Shown here one piece after another: positions 46,379 to 57,817 of a DNA stretch of 64,000 nucleotides. The DNA is taken from NCBI GenBank assembly GCA_947568835.1, contig OX387607.1, positions 12,291,701 through 12,355,700 on the forward strand, read 5' to 3'. The translations under genes and the position numbers were made by a program. The notes under the pieces were generated by a model that saw nothing but the letters and a program-made list of their open reading frames with translations, had not been told where the DNA came from and searched no databases. Each line of letters starts with the position of its first letter. Within the stretch, counting starts at the first letter, position 1. The stretch is from Protonemura montana (Eukaryota > Arthropoda > Insecta > Plecoptera > Nemouridae).

Positions 46379-49300
46379 CCTGTTGGGCAAAGAAGACGAT
46401 GAGAAGTCAGGGATCTTTGCTCAGGAACACAACAGTGTGTAGGCTCAGCTTTTTTTAGTGCAATTATTTAGCAAAGGTGATAATTGGCACCATTGCTTAT
46501 ATGCCATGGACAGTTGATGTAGGCAACGAGACTTATAGAATAGGTATCAGTCAAGATAATGTAAGTTTAACTTTGGTTAGTGAAATACGATGAGGTGAGA
46601 TATCCAAAATTTAGCGATGGAGCAAAGAAGGCTTCGCATCTTATTCCGTCTCTTCTCAATGTAATACAGTTTTTAGAATTTTAGTCCAGCAGACTTGTGG
46701 GTTTGTGCTCATCTCAAAACGATGAAAAGTATAGATAGTCGTTAGGTGTACATTTACGGTGATTATTAAGCACAATCTGAACCTGCCGTTGATCGAGGAG
46801 CAATGATTACCTTTTAATCGCCCTTTCGCATTAAGCCCGAGAAATTCGGTCGACATTTAGTTGCCTTGAAGGAAAAGCTTTACCTGCCAATTGACTGACC
46901 AAAGGCCATTCCTAAGATGCGTAACTGGTTTCTCAATAAAGGAAAGAAGTAGAATTTTCTAATATGTAATACATTTGTGTTGTGTGCAGTCATTCTGTCA
47001 ATAAAAAGGAAGGGATGTGTAATAACTGCGTCAGCTCATTGTCTGAATATGTTTACTACGAAATCGATCCCTCGATGTCGCAAGTATTTGCGAGGTGTCT
47101 TTTACAGCCTTCCTTTGTCGGTATGCAGATTCTGTTTACGCAAAGGCGTCTTCTTGCTAATACCACCTCGCCGTTTTTCCAGTGCTTTCAAAACCAATGT
47201 CACTAATTAATTAGTAAGTCGCGTTTTTTGGCGGAACTTGGGTGCGCGGTGTACGCTTGCGGTGAATGGGCCATTGAAATCTGAAAGCCATTGTCAATCG
47301 AAAGAAGTGTAATAACTCTGCCTCCGGCATCTGGTGGCGTAATATCATGCGCCGTCGCATATGTGTGGTGCCATTTATGAAAGCTCTATTGTGTTGCTTC
47401 AATTTTGAATTCGATTTTTAATTGCATGTTGCAATGTTCAGGATTTTAATGGTAAATACCCTCGTAGATAATTATAGAACGCACTGAAGTTTCTTACTTT
47501 GATATAAAGTCGTTGTTGCGAATGTGTCACGCGTTTGGTTACCACGACGCATGCCCAAATTTGTTGATTGTTGAAACTGGTGCTATGATGTTAAATTCGT
47601 TTGGCAGTTTAATTATTATTATACCTTTGACGGTTCATTTGGCGGTTTGTCATCATTCATTTGAGCTTGTTTGACTTTGAGTTAGTCTTTCCGGCGAGCT
47701 TTTACTGGTTGATTAGAAAAGTCATTGGAATCCGCGTTCATGCTACAATTTAAATACTCGCCACAATAATTTGAACGACGTGCGTGAAGAAAGAGTTTGA
47801 TTAGTTCGTGGTCAATAGATCGTTATCAGGTTATTTAAAGATGGTTACAAACTTAAGAAGGTGTATAACTGTAATCTGCGATGTGGACACGATTCTTTTA
47901 AGAAAACTCTTTCGGAGGGGTTAGGGTGGCCACCCCATACAAATATTGTCCAGGGGGGCATCGCCCTCTTGACGGGGTTGACGTCTGAAAAGCGTAGAAG
48001 TGGAACGGTGTTACACTCTTTCTTGATATTGCATTGCTTTCAAATATTGTTATGTAATTGAGAACCATCGCCCCACCGACCAGTTCATAGCACGGCGCGG
48101 AAGGTTCGAGAACGGATTGTGAAAACTAAAATGTATGTGATGTCCAACTCCACGCCGTGCACTTATAGCTTTGGATTCGATGCCCGGCTTGGTTACAAAT
48201 CATTTCAATCGATCCCCTTCGAATGGTTGAGACTCAACCTACAGGGTTTTCACATTTTTTTGCACCAAACGCAAATGAATGCACATCCGCAGTGGTCATA
48301 TAATTGCGATGAAATCCATGATATTACAAATAGTGTCATTCTAATGTCAGTACAATGTGTAATCAGTACAGAATAAGTGTCAGTTGTACACTGTCCAATA
48401 AAAATATAACAGCCAGTTGAAGACTCATCATCATAGTCACATCCAATCAGATTTTTCCATATACATCTCAACCTCCTGTTATATTTTTATCTAAGCATTG
48501 TAAAACATACCCTAAATCTAGTCAAACTGTGTTATCTTCTCCTTGTTATAGCTGAGTTATTAATTTGGGAAATAAAAACGGATGGGTTTTGGCACTTCGA
48601 AATTATAGCTCGTTGGCAGTCACGCAGAGTTATAATTTCGTCATATATAGGGTTTGTCCCCTTAGCTTGACAGGTATGGGGGTTGGAAGGTATTGACCTC
48701 CTTCCCTCACTGTTTCAATGCCATTTTCTGATCTTAGCGTTTCAAAGTTTCATCAACTGAAGGCCAAGCTGTTAGAATTTCATATTCGCGCCACTGCTTT
48801 CTCGCAAAGTACAATTTCGATTCGCGTATTTCCGATCCATCCTGCTGCTGTGCATGTAATTATTTCTAATAAATACAAGGCGTGTCAAAGGAGCGAATAT
48901 CTTTCTTCAGCAGGACTAATGCCTCGTTTAGTCAACCTTTCACGCAGGCTTCGCGACATGTCGCTTTACTTTCAGCCAATGAGCGGGCTCGATTTAGTCA
49001 TGTGACACCTTTAACTGCACGGGCATAAACAGAATCAGCGAGGATTCAAAAATACTGAACCTGCTCAATAAGGTTCCAAGCCAAACTTGGACATATTTTT
49101 GAGGCTGATCCGCCATTTTTACCACACCGATCGTCTATCAATTACAGTTCTGTCTAGTGTTACGGAATGACATTCGATTTTCATGATATGCCTTCTTTTT
49201 AGTTTGCTTGGTTTCGCCGGCAACGATCTTTAAATGTTTCCGCATTTACAGGGGGTCGTGGGTTCGTCGTCCCCCCTGGTCACCGGGGTAACAACGCCAC

Positions 49301-49700
49301 ACAGCGTCAATATTTGATGGTGTCGTGACGCCCCCGTAACACGCGACGTCGTGAACCCTGAGAAGGTGCTCGACCCGTTCCAACTGACAAAGAGCTAGTT
49401 CAAAGCATCTGCAATCCACGTTTGGGTTTGAGACATATTTTGCAATTCATTCTCAAGTTCTGGTCAACGTACTTTGGCGAAACTTGCATGCACTTTATGG
49501 CGTATTCGACTGGCTATCCCGGTGCGCTGCGGGTATGCAATGGGTGGATCTGCGGCTCGGCTCTTGGGCTACTCCCGGTGCACTTTTCTTGCTCCGAGAA
49601 TTTTGGCGGTGCATTTAGAAAAAAAATGAGTGCATCGACAGCTAATGATCACGTGATCGGGTGGAAGTGCTTTCGCTCGGAGCTGGTGCAAGCCCAGTAG
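46379..49700. other. Region upstream of ABCH paralogue 1
   Basis: About 3.3 kb with no recognised gene or repeat except a weak relative of the palindromic MITE near 46570. The promoter of paralogue 1 should be at its low-coordinate end, but no core element is evident. The open frames here show no family motif. Confidence 0.45.
49505..49590 (+). repeat. Dispersed repeat shared with the right end of the window
   Basis: It contains TATTCGACTGGCTATCCCGG followed by TGCGCTGCGGGTATGCA, which recurs with few changes at about 63869-63912. No coding function is evident. The frame 49422-49700 overlaps it. Confidence 0.6.
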
Positions 49701-50103
49701 TGATTGATTGATTAGTGGGGTTTAACGTCGCACTGTTTTAAAAATGGGCCTTGTGGCATTGGTCTTATGGCGTCGGTGAATGAGTTGATGAAGATAATGA
49801 TGAACCTTATTTAGCCTAGAAGGGAAGAGGTGAAACCTGGCGAACTCCTGCCAAAGAGCACCAAGGGTACCAGCGGATTAACGTCGCTTCCAAAGGATGG
49901 TACAACTCGAACAACAGGATTCATCCACTAATCCATTTTGTCGAGAGGTTGATAAGCAAGGTGAACGAAGTTGTTGCACTGAAGCGTTAACCTCTCCAAC
50001 CTCTCTCCCGAAGAGAACCGATCGTAAATGTGATAGATCCAGCGCAGTGTTGGTTAATTTTGATGATTACACGAGAACCTGTGTTTGCAACACGCCAAAC
50101 CGA
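49701..50103 (-). mobile_element. 5S-SINE, near full length (copy F)
   Basis: The minus-strand element has tail (AATC)n seen as TGATTGATTGATTAG, 3' end GGTTTAACGTCGCACTGTTT, body with GTCGAGAGGTTGATAAGCAA, CTCTCCAACCTCTCTCCCG, and head ending in GCGCAGTGTTGG and ACGAGAACCTGTGTTTGC, AACACGCCAAACCG. The part between the body and the A-box equivalent is shortened. Confidence 0.8.
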
Positions 50104-51600
50104 TAATGTAAACATCTAAGCGTGATGTTGTTTTCCTAGGGTTGAATCCGGGGCTTCACCTCAGTGTTGACATCGATGGATAACGTCGTGGTGTTTGTAA
50201 GATCAGGTTGTAAGACCTGTCAATGCACCGACCGCAGACATATTATGTCACTTCTCAAGCGATGAAATATCAAGGTAATCACATGCCTCACACGCTAGTA
50301 CTTATTGCATTCTAGATATCGTAATTACAGGTATGCGTGCAATGTTCCATCAAGTGTTGCCGCATTTTCAACAAATCTAGACTGCAACCCATTCGTTTCT
50401 CTAGTATGCACCACATAGGCAATCTCGTCAGATCTTATAGCGTGATTAAATTGGTTTGGCACCGATGTAGTTTAATCGTCGCGCAGCCCTGCGATCTTTC
50501 TCAGCCAGCTTTTCCTCTGCACCGTTTTCATCAAGATAGCAAACTCTGCCGAACGTAGTTCTAGAATTAATTGTATGTGTGCAAAATAGTTCACTTGACT
50601 TCCATTTCAGTCCTCCACTCTCTGATGGAGGAATAGGGTAACATTTTTTTTTTCGACATTTTTATAAATATTTTGATAGTACCTTCTGGTCTTTTTAACG
50701 ATTTTAAGCCCTATGCCGTTCAGGTCTGAAGAGGATAAAGATTCCACTGAAAAACAGGGCACAAATCATGATCTCTGTACGAGTTTCTTTGACTGTAATC
50801 AAATTAAATGCTTGGCGTTTTTTTTTTAATTATGCCACAACGTCATTCAAATAAATTAATAACTTAAGGGTGGTTTTTAGACTCATATCTACTTGATTTA
50901 GCTTAATTTTTTGTTAAATTAATAACTTATTTTTAGTCTACACCCGCGAAAAAATCCCGAAGACACACAGCATGATCTTGCAGATCTGTTTTGGTACCTG
51001 CTGCTGGCATGCCATGAACTGCGATCTACCTGTGGCCTTGGACCGCAGTAGAATGCACTTGCACTTTTCCTGCTGGCAACATACGATTTATGAGTAACAG
51101 GTTCACTTTGGGTACAAAATATTGGTATAACGCAAGATAGCTGCTAAAATAAAGTTGGCAAGGGACATTATAGACAATATATCTGGCTTACATGTAAAGT
51201 GAGTTAAGTTTTTGTGTGGCGATTAGGCATGGCGCAAAGGTTTCTGCAGAGAGGGAAACATTTCGAAAGCCTTTTAAAATAATTTCATCATTACTAATCT
51301 CAGCGAAAAAATATATTTCATATCATATAAGAGCTTGATCAATTATTAGAGTCCGGCACACAACTTTTTTTTCTAAATTTATGACTTAAAAATAATTTAA
51401 ACTGATGTTACTCGGCGTTGTGGACCTGCATTTGGCCATGCAGGTTTACCCGGCGAGTCGCTCTTCTTTTCTAAGAGACTTTGAAAGTGAGTTCTAGCCC
51501 TGAAAAAGATCCCAAGCCTTTTTCAGCTCAGTTCCCATTAATCACCAGCAATCAATACCCGCCACTCGTCACAAAAAAAATCGCAAAAAAATCTCGCGAA
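50104..51600. other. Unannotated AT-rich stretch
   Basis: I see no gene, RNA or recognised repeat here. Confidence 0.45.
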
Positions 51601-54370
51601 TTTGGTCAAGTGCAGCACTTGATTCAGCCGATCAATTGTGTGAGACGAGACTGAAATCTGGAATGCCCACCAACCCCCTGCGCCCCCTCTAGCCTTGCAA
51701 ATATTTGTTGCAGCAAATTATCCATCTTGGCGTTCACAAGATATGCTGCTAGATTGGTCACCGCCAGACCATAACAGATTCTCTCATAAAGCGCGTCTTG
51801 CCGTTTCCCAAATGACAAATGGGCTTCTACAAAATTCTCCATCTCCTGTCTCAAAATGCGACGCCGTCAACGTCAACCCTCGTGGACGTCTCTCCGACGC
51901 GACGCCACCCTCTCGGCGCAGTGCCGTAGGAGGCGACGCGCAGGCGGCCGGCGGCGATCCGTAGAAAGCGAGAGCTAATGATCTTCGAGCGTTGCGTCAC
52001 GCAGTCTGCCGGTCGACGCGAACGACGAGCGGTGAGCGGCGCTTTCTCAGCCACAGGCCATCGGCATCGGCAACGGCTTCGGCGACGGCTTCGGCGTCCG
52101 CGAGCTGCCGTTCGCGTTGGTGACCGGATCTCCTGTCACCGGCAGCCCCGGTAGCCGCTTGCAATTCAGCGCCAATAGAGGCTGTATCTCGGCAGAACGC
52201 ATGACGGTGGGTATGGCATTACGCCCTAAGAGGCTCTCCCTTCGATTCGAGGCAACGCTCCAAACCACTAGCTATGCTTGAGGGGGGCTTCCAGAACTAA
52301 AAGCCAATAGGCAGTAACACCGTCTTTTCTGGTTTAATTATCTTGCACACTAAGTGGGCATCCAATATACAGCTTCGCAGAAAAGATCTTGTCAGCAGCT
52401 CGATGTGATAGCAATGCCTGGGCGAGACTGCTGCACCTTGAGCGGGGATCAAGTTTTGGGTGAAGCACATTGACCAACGCTGAAATACATAATCTGTGAA
52501 GCAAGTGTAATCACTCACACCATGACCCTCACTTGTCCGTACCAACCTTGCTGCCAGCCGGCCTTTCCTTACCAAAGCTGCAGCAATAGCACTGTCAAGA
52601 GCCTCAAAATCAGTCTCACTGGCATGCTCCAAAAATCCTGTTGCACAAGAAGTGGTGTGCTTCTTGTGGTACCTCCCATCGTCAGTGACACACCGTTCTG
52701 CAGGGAACTAGACCTGACTTGTCGGCCAAAAATATGACGGTGTGGTCGCCTGTGAGTCAGCCGCGTTTCAAGATCTTTGTTGGCCTTCTTTAGGGGATTG
52801 TGTATACCACCGCGTGTCTTGCCTCAAGTCGCCGTGGCAGCTGCTGCGAGATTGCTAACCTAACTGGCACCAAAGATATTCAGATTTCTCTTCAAAACAG
52901 TAATAAACGCCGTGGAGCGAAACCAAGATCACGATTGATATTAGCTTACAACAAATATTTGTTAATTTCATACAAAAAAAAGGACGCACAACGCGCGTTT
53001 TCACCGACAAATCTAGAAAATGTGCTCGTTTTTTGGCTCGAATTGTGTCAAGTACAAAATTCGACGTTCAAAGTTTATGGCTGCATGCCGGTTCAAGGTC
53101 TCTCTTTTAGACCTTGAGAAGGGTGACACCAGCCCCACTAACGGCATTTGAGCACTCTTCTCCATGCCACATTAAGAATGAAAGAGGTCTGATTCCTTTT
53201 ATTGAGGCCTGGGTTTATTGCTACCTGGGTTCCATATCGAAACTGTTTAACATCTGGTTCTGTTAGAAAGCGCCTCTTCTTGGGGTGAAATGTAGTATAA
53301 GTGCCAAGAAACAAACCGATGGTAGGTCCCACCACATTGTGCCTGCTAACCACGTGCAACGACCATCGATAACACTCGACGCTTCTCGTGACGGCGTTAC
53401 GCGACGACGTCGACGCCCCCCACCACCCAAACCAAGGCCCGGCGATGTTGGATCAGGGTCGTCCGATCAGGGCAAGGATACACTGGTTCCAAGGTCGAAT
53501 AGACAGACACCGGTAGGCACCAAATTATATGCCACCCAGAATTGCGACCTTTTAGATTCTTGCCATTTGCTAGTTCCGTTCAATCCCAAAATTCCCCCGA
53601 ACACTCAAAGGTGTGCGTCAAAAACATACCTAGATTAAATTATCTAACAGCCCTTACACCGTTTGGTTACGCAAGGTTTTGCATAATAAGGTTTCTTGCC
53701 AAAAACCTCAGGCCCTTGAGAGCTTAAAGGTGACATTAATCGTTTTAAAACATCTGAGGATCCGCAAATAAGCTTCAGACTTCTGTGATCGCAGTTCTTG
53801 GCCAAATGCGTTTTCTCGATTGCCGTCGTCTTCCTCGTTATAATCGCCGTAGAGGACGCTGTTGTTTAGGTGCCCCTGCGTTTCCGGATAAAATTGTACA
53901 ACACGTGCTTCACGCACACGCGTACAGCCCGATCAGCTGTCAGTCGTCCAACCACATGCACACGTGTCGACGCGACGCGAAACTTTCGCCACACGCGTTG
54001 CGTAATTCGCGGCGTCACCGTGCGCACGCATCGCGTCCACAGCGTCGCGATGTGGCCGACGCCTGTCTCGTGCGCGCAAATCGGGCGTCGGTTGAGGCGT
54101 CCCAGTAGAATGCGGCAACAAGTGCACTCGATGCATGGTGTAAAAATGTTTGCTGACGGATGTACGTTGGCAACAGTGGATTCTTGAAGACGATGTGTCA
54201 GCCAAAAAAGTTTCGAAACCTTGGTCCTCGGTTGATGCAACAGTATTTTGTGGTAATTGTCATTTGCAAGAGTAACACCTTTTGGGATTGTCGAAATTTC
54301 GATGGTTGAAAGTACTACTGTTCCGTTAACTGAGGCAGGAGATTGACTCAACATTGTTCGCATGTATAGG
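51600..54370. other. GC-rich block with unrecognised open frames
   Basis: It differs from its AT-rich flanks and has several frames of 60-165 codons on both strands (for example minus 54363-53866 and minus 52632-52297). None shows a domain I recognise. Parts (51880-51960, 53930-54080) are rich in CGACG-type repeats that keep several frames open by composition. It may be a decayed DNA transposon or gene fragments. Confidence 0.35.
52530..52706 (-). pseudogene. Candidate orphan exon of unknown family
   Basis: The minus strand has a good acceptor (CCCTGCAG) followed by an open, non-repetitive frame. It reads RCVTDDGRYHKKHTTSC, then TGFLEHASETDFEALDSAIA and AALVRKGRLAARLVRTSEG, with a donor-like GTGAGTG just beyond. 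The alternating acidic and Ala-rich sequence looks like protein and not chance, but I do not recognise the family and find no neighbouring exon. Confidence 0.3.
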
Positions 54371-54424
54371 TACTTTGTTTTTGTCCCATAATTCTGATAT
54401 TTTTGTCTCTTTTTCTCTCTTAAG

Positions 54425-54504
54425 CTTTGTCTGGTGCTACCTCTTGGTGCCAGCTATGAAATTGCTTTAGAAAAATAAATTTGCAGCATGGGACCAAGAC
54501 CAAG
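54425..54504. mobile_element. Short MITE with CTTGGTCTTGGT termini (copy 3)
   Basis: An 80-bp element ending in ACCAAGACCAAG (54493-54504). Its reverse complement matches the copy at 15065-15144, including CCCATG.TGCAAAT and the CAAAGCA segment. Confidence 0.6.
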
Positions 54505-56900
54505 TTTTAGACGTGAAAGATTTCTGATATGTTATTTCTTGACAGTTTATTAACAGTCATATAGACTCTGTCCAAGTTCATTTTATGGTCTATCTGTCTT
54601 GTCTTGACAAATAACGTCACAAGCACAGTCCAAAATTTAAAGTAACCTGACCAAGACTGCATGACAGTGCTAGTACGCGAGTCTTCGGCTATGTCATCTC
54701 AGTGACTTGGTCTTGACTTGTCTAGAAGACAATGGGAGCAAACTGTAATTATTTCAGGTAGCTAGCAGTAGTTTCTGACACAAATAAATAATTCGAAAAA
54801 TAAAGTAACGGCGATTAAGTCCGAAGAGCATGTCATTGCATTTGACAGTACTCTGACGTTCGTATTCTGTGCTAACGGCTATCAGAATTCCAACCCTGCG
54901 GGGGTTACCACTTACCAACGTTCATGTGCTGGTGCACTTATCCGTCTCCAATAATATGCAGCAAACTACGCCCAATTGAACGGCGACCATTAGTTTTAAT
55001 TCGCAGTGAAGTGCATCTGCAAGTGCTTTATTCGTCTAGCACCCCCCTGGCCATCAACACGCGGAGGGTCTGAATCAAACCGCGACAAAACAAGAAGTTA
55101 GCTTACGTCAGCCGCTGATAGCTTCAGGTCGCTGTCAAAGCTAACTTTTTGCTACATTAAATTTTGAACTTGCTTCGCATTCAGAGCGCGGGGTGAGGGT
55201 CTATTTTTAAGGCCATGTATGGTTTCAGTGCCAAATTTCAATGTTATTACCGAATAATCCTTGCAGTTTGTTTGAGGTTTTAAATCAGCAAAAAAAAAGC
55301 TTAATTGCAGTGAAACGGAACCATCATGGGTAGAAATCGTGTACATTTTAAGCAAAGTGTGGACAAAACTTTGAAGCGGGTGATTGTTCACATCACGCGA
55401 ACTGTGAGGAAAATATCATCGGGTACCGGCCTGTGCTGGTAGGGACCAATAGAGCGCATACCAAGCAGAGGCAAAAGGGATCGCTAGGGACCATCGCCTC
55501 CTTACTCGGAGAGGTGTCCCCCTTTTTCGGTAAGCTATGCTTGCCCAATTGTCAAACACCGGGATGACGCGTGCGCGTACGTTTTACAAGTTATCCAATC
55601 CTAAAGGAAGGTACCATTCGAATAATTGAGAAACAATTTGAGACATGTCCCATCATCATTTCGCTTTCAACGCGGAAGTAAAGCTGTCAGGTGTTTCAAA
55701 CTTAATGAGAAGAAAATGAATTGGTTTATTTATCATTAGTATAATGACAGTCGGATCAACATGCAATAGCCGTGGATTGAAACCGTGCTTTGCCAATCCG
55801 TCTTGACTGCCTCGTGGTTGTCAACAAACGGATTGGCGATAGACACAACGCGTTGTCAGCCGGCGGATTGGATCCATCGCCTTGCCAATCCGTCTAGATT
55901 ATTATGTCTAGATAATTACATGGATCTAGTCCGCGATCTAGTGTGTCGCGACCATTCCTTAGCATCCCAATCCCCAGTAACGACGCTTACCTGCCTGTCG
56001 GAGGAAAATCCCGAGAGCGTCGATCACAATGCACTCGCTGTCACTTCACACCGCACCGTGTCTTGCTATAAAGGAGAGAGCGACCGTTCTGGGCGGACGT
56101 CGCTGTTGAACTGAGCGAGCAGCTTTCGGTGGCCGGCCCATAGTCGCTCGCGGCGACGCCAACCTTGGCCGTCAGCGCCGATATTCGAGGCGCCGACGCG
56201 GCTGGGAGATTGGTGAACGCCTCGGGGAGGGTGCTGAAACGACCGCTTGCTGCCGCACGTTAGCTATACAATTTCTACATCCACCTTATCAGCATTGCTC
56301 GCTTCCTAAAAAAAAATAAAAAAAAATTGGAAACACTATTTAAATTACAGATTTCATGGACCAGCTTTGAACCTGATAAACGCTCCCACCCTTTTTTCAA
56401 GGTGAAATAATTATTGAATACCGGATACTTTGCCGATGGCAGCGAGGCTTTTAAACCTTCTTTGCGATAAAGTAGCTCGGTGAAACGTTAGAAAAAAAAA
56501 CATAAAAAAATCGGACCACCATCAACAAAATTAAGAAAATTTCACAAAAATAAAGCTAAACCCTAACGGGATCAGGTCGTTTGTCGTGCGTCAGATACTC
56601 GCCAACCAGCACGAGGACGGCACCGTACCCAAGCCGGAATAACGCCCTCCCCATCCGATCAACGACCAAGCCCAAGCGATCGCGTTGCGACGTAAGTGCC
56701 GTATTGGGCAACTGCCGCGTTGCGTAACACACACGGATCACGTCGTCGTCGTCGCTGTCGAGGAGCGACCAGCAGCTTTCTTTTCGCCGCCAGGAGGTCC
56801 GGCCATCATCCGACTTACCGCATGCTGAGCCAGCAGACGAGGCAGGCCGTGATTTCCTGAAACAATCGCGCGCCGCGCTGCTGGACGGCCCGACAAGGCT
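54505..56900. other. Intergenic region with one promoter-like spot
   Basis: No gene is recognised. A CTATAAAGG TATA-like motif at about 56066-56074 is followed by GC-rich DNA (56090-56240). Three scattered copies of GCCAATCCGTC, or its inverse, occur at 55790-55895. The minus-strand frame 56969-56556 shows no family motif. Confidence 0.4.
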
Positions 56901-56901
56901 G

Positions 56902-57065
56902 AATTGATTTGTTGTGTTTGACGACGCACTGTTTTGACAACAGGTCTTGCGGCACTGGTCTAGGGACATCGGTGAACGTACGTGTGCTGGTGAGGATGAT
57001 GATGAACTTAACCTAGTCTAGAAGCGAGAAGGGTAAACGTGGTGTCGGCACGTAGTCTACTCCTA
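56902..57065 (-). mobile_element. 5S-SINE, 3' part only (copy G)
   Basis: The 3' end (TTTGACGACGCACTGTTTTG) is followed by body sequence as far as TCGGCACGTAGTCTACTCCT. It stops where the next SINE (copy H) begins, so the two lie head to tail. Confidence 0.7.
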
Positions 57066-57817
57066 GGTTGATTGATTGATAATTGTGTTTGGCGACGTAC
57101 TGTTTTGACATCTGACCATGCGGCACTGGTCTAATGGCGTCAGAGAATGATGACGAGAATGATGATGAACCTAACCTAGATTAGAAGGGAGGAGAGGAAA
57201 CCCGGTGCCGGCACATAGCCTATACTCTTGTCAAATAGCACCAAGGGAATCACCGGCTTAACGTCCCTTTCGAAGAACGGTACAACGCGAACGACATGAT
57301 TCCTCCCCGAATCCGTGCTGTCGAGAGGTTGATAAGCAAGGCGAGTGAAGTTGCTGTACTAACTTTCATCCCTCCAACCTCTCTCCCGAACAGAACTGGT
57401 CATGTGCAATGGTCACCCATTCAATACCTGACTCAGCGCAGTGTTGCTTAACTTTCATCCCTCCAACCTCTCTTCCGAACAGAACTGGTCATGTGTATAA
57501 CGGTCACCCATCCAATACCTGACTCAGCGCAGTGTTGCTTAACTTTCATCCCTCTAGCCTATCTCCCGAACAGAACTGGTCATGTGTATAACGGTCACCC
57601 ATCCAATACCTGACTCAGCGCAGTGCTGTTTAACTTTCATCCCTCTAGCCTATCTCCCGAACAGAACTGGTCATGTGTATGATGGTCACCCATCCAATAC
57701 CTGACTCAGCGCAGTGCTGTTTAACTTTCATCTCTCCAACCTCTCTCCCGAACAGAACTGGTCATGTGTATGATGGTCACCCATCCAATACCTGACTCAG
57801 CGCAGTGTTGCTTAACT
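57066..57817 (-). mobile_element. 5S-SINE with tandemly amplified promoter region (copy H)
   Basis: The (AATC)n tail shows as TTGATTGATTGATAAT. The 3' end is TTTGGCGACGTACTGTTTTG, and the body passes GTCGAGAGGTTGATAAGC to about 57362. The part corresponding to the 5S control region is then repeated five times (separate entry). The extreme 5' end of the head (the usual ACCGGTTCTCGT segment) is missing beyond the last unit. Confidence 0.8.
57363..57815 (-). repeat. Five tandem 89-91 bp units carrying the 5S-like pol III control region
   Basis: Units are 57363-57451, 57452-57542, 57543-57633, 57634-57724 and 57725-57815. On the minus strand each begins with GTTAAGCAACACTGCGCTGA (A-box region) and GTATTGGATGGGTGACC, a near-perfect 5S C-box. 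Each then ends in SINE body sequence (GACCAGTTCTGTTCGGGAG, AGGTTGGAGGGATGAAA). Units differ by only a few bases, and shared variants (AGCCTAT, GCTGTTTAA) show stepwise duplication. Confidence 0.9.

Noticed and set aside
53866-54363. Minus-strand frame of 165 codons as a gene
   Set aside because: No recognisable domain. Overlapping frames of similar size on the other strand show that it is kept open by CG-rich composition.
56066-56240. TATA promoter with downstream gene
   Set aside because: CTATAAAGG is present, but no coding exon or start context follows. A single TATA-like word is weak evidence.
56556-56969. Minus-strand frame of 137 codons
   Set aside because: Its start overlaps a 5S-SINE tail and the sequence has no family signature.
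57363-57815. CRISPR-like array
   Set aside because: The units are continuous near-identical repeats without unique spacers, in animal DNA, and derive from a SINE.
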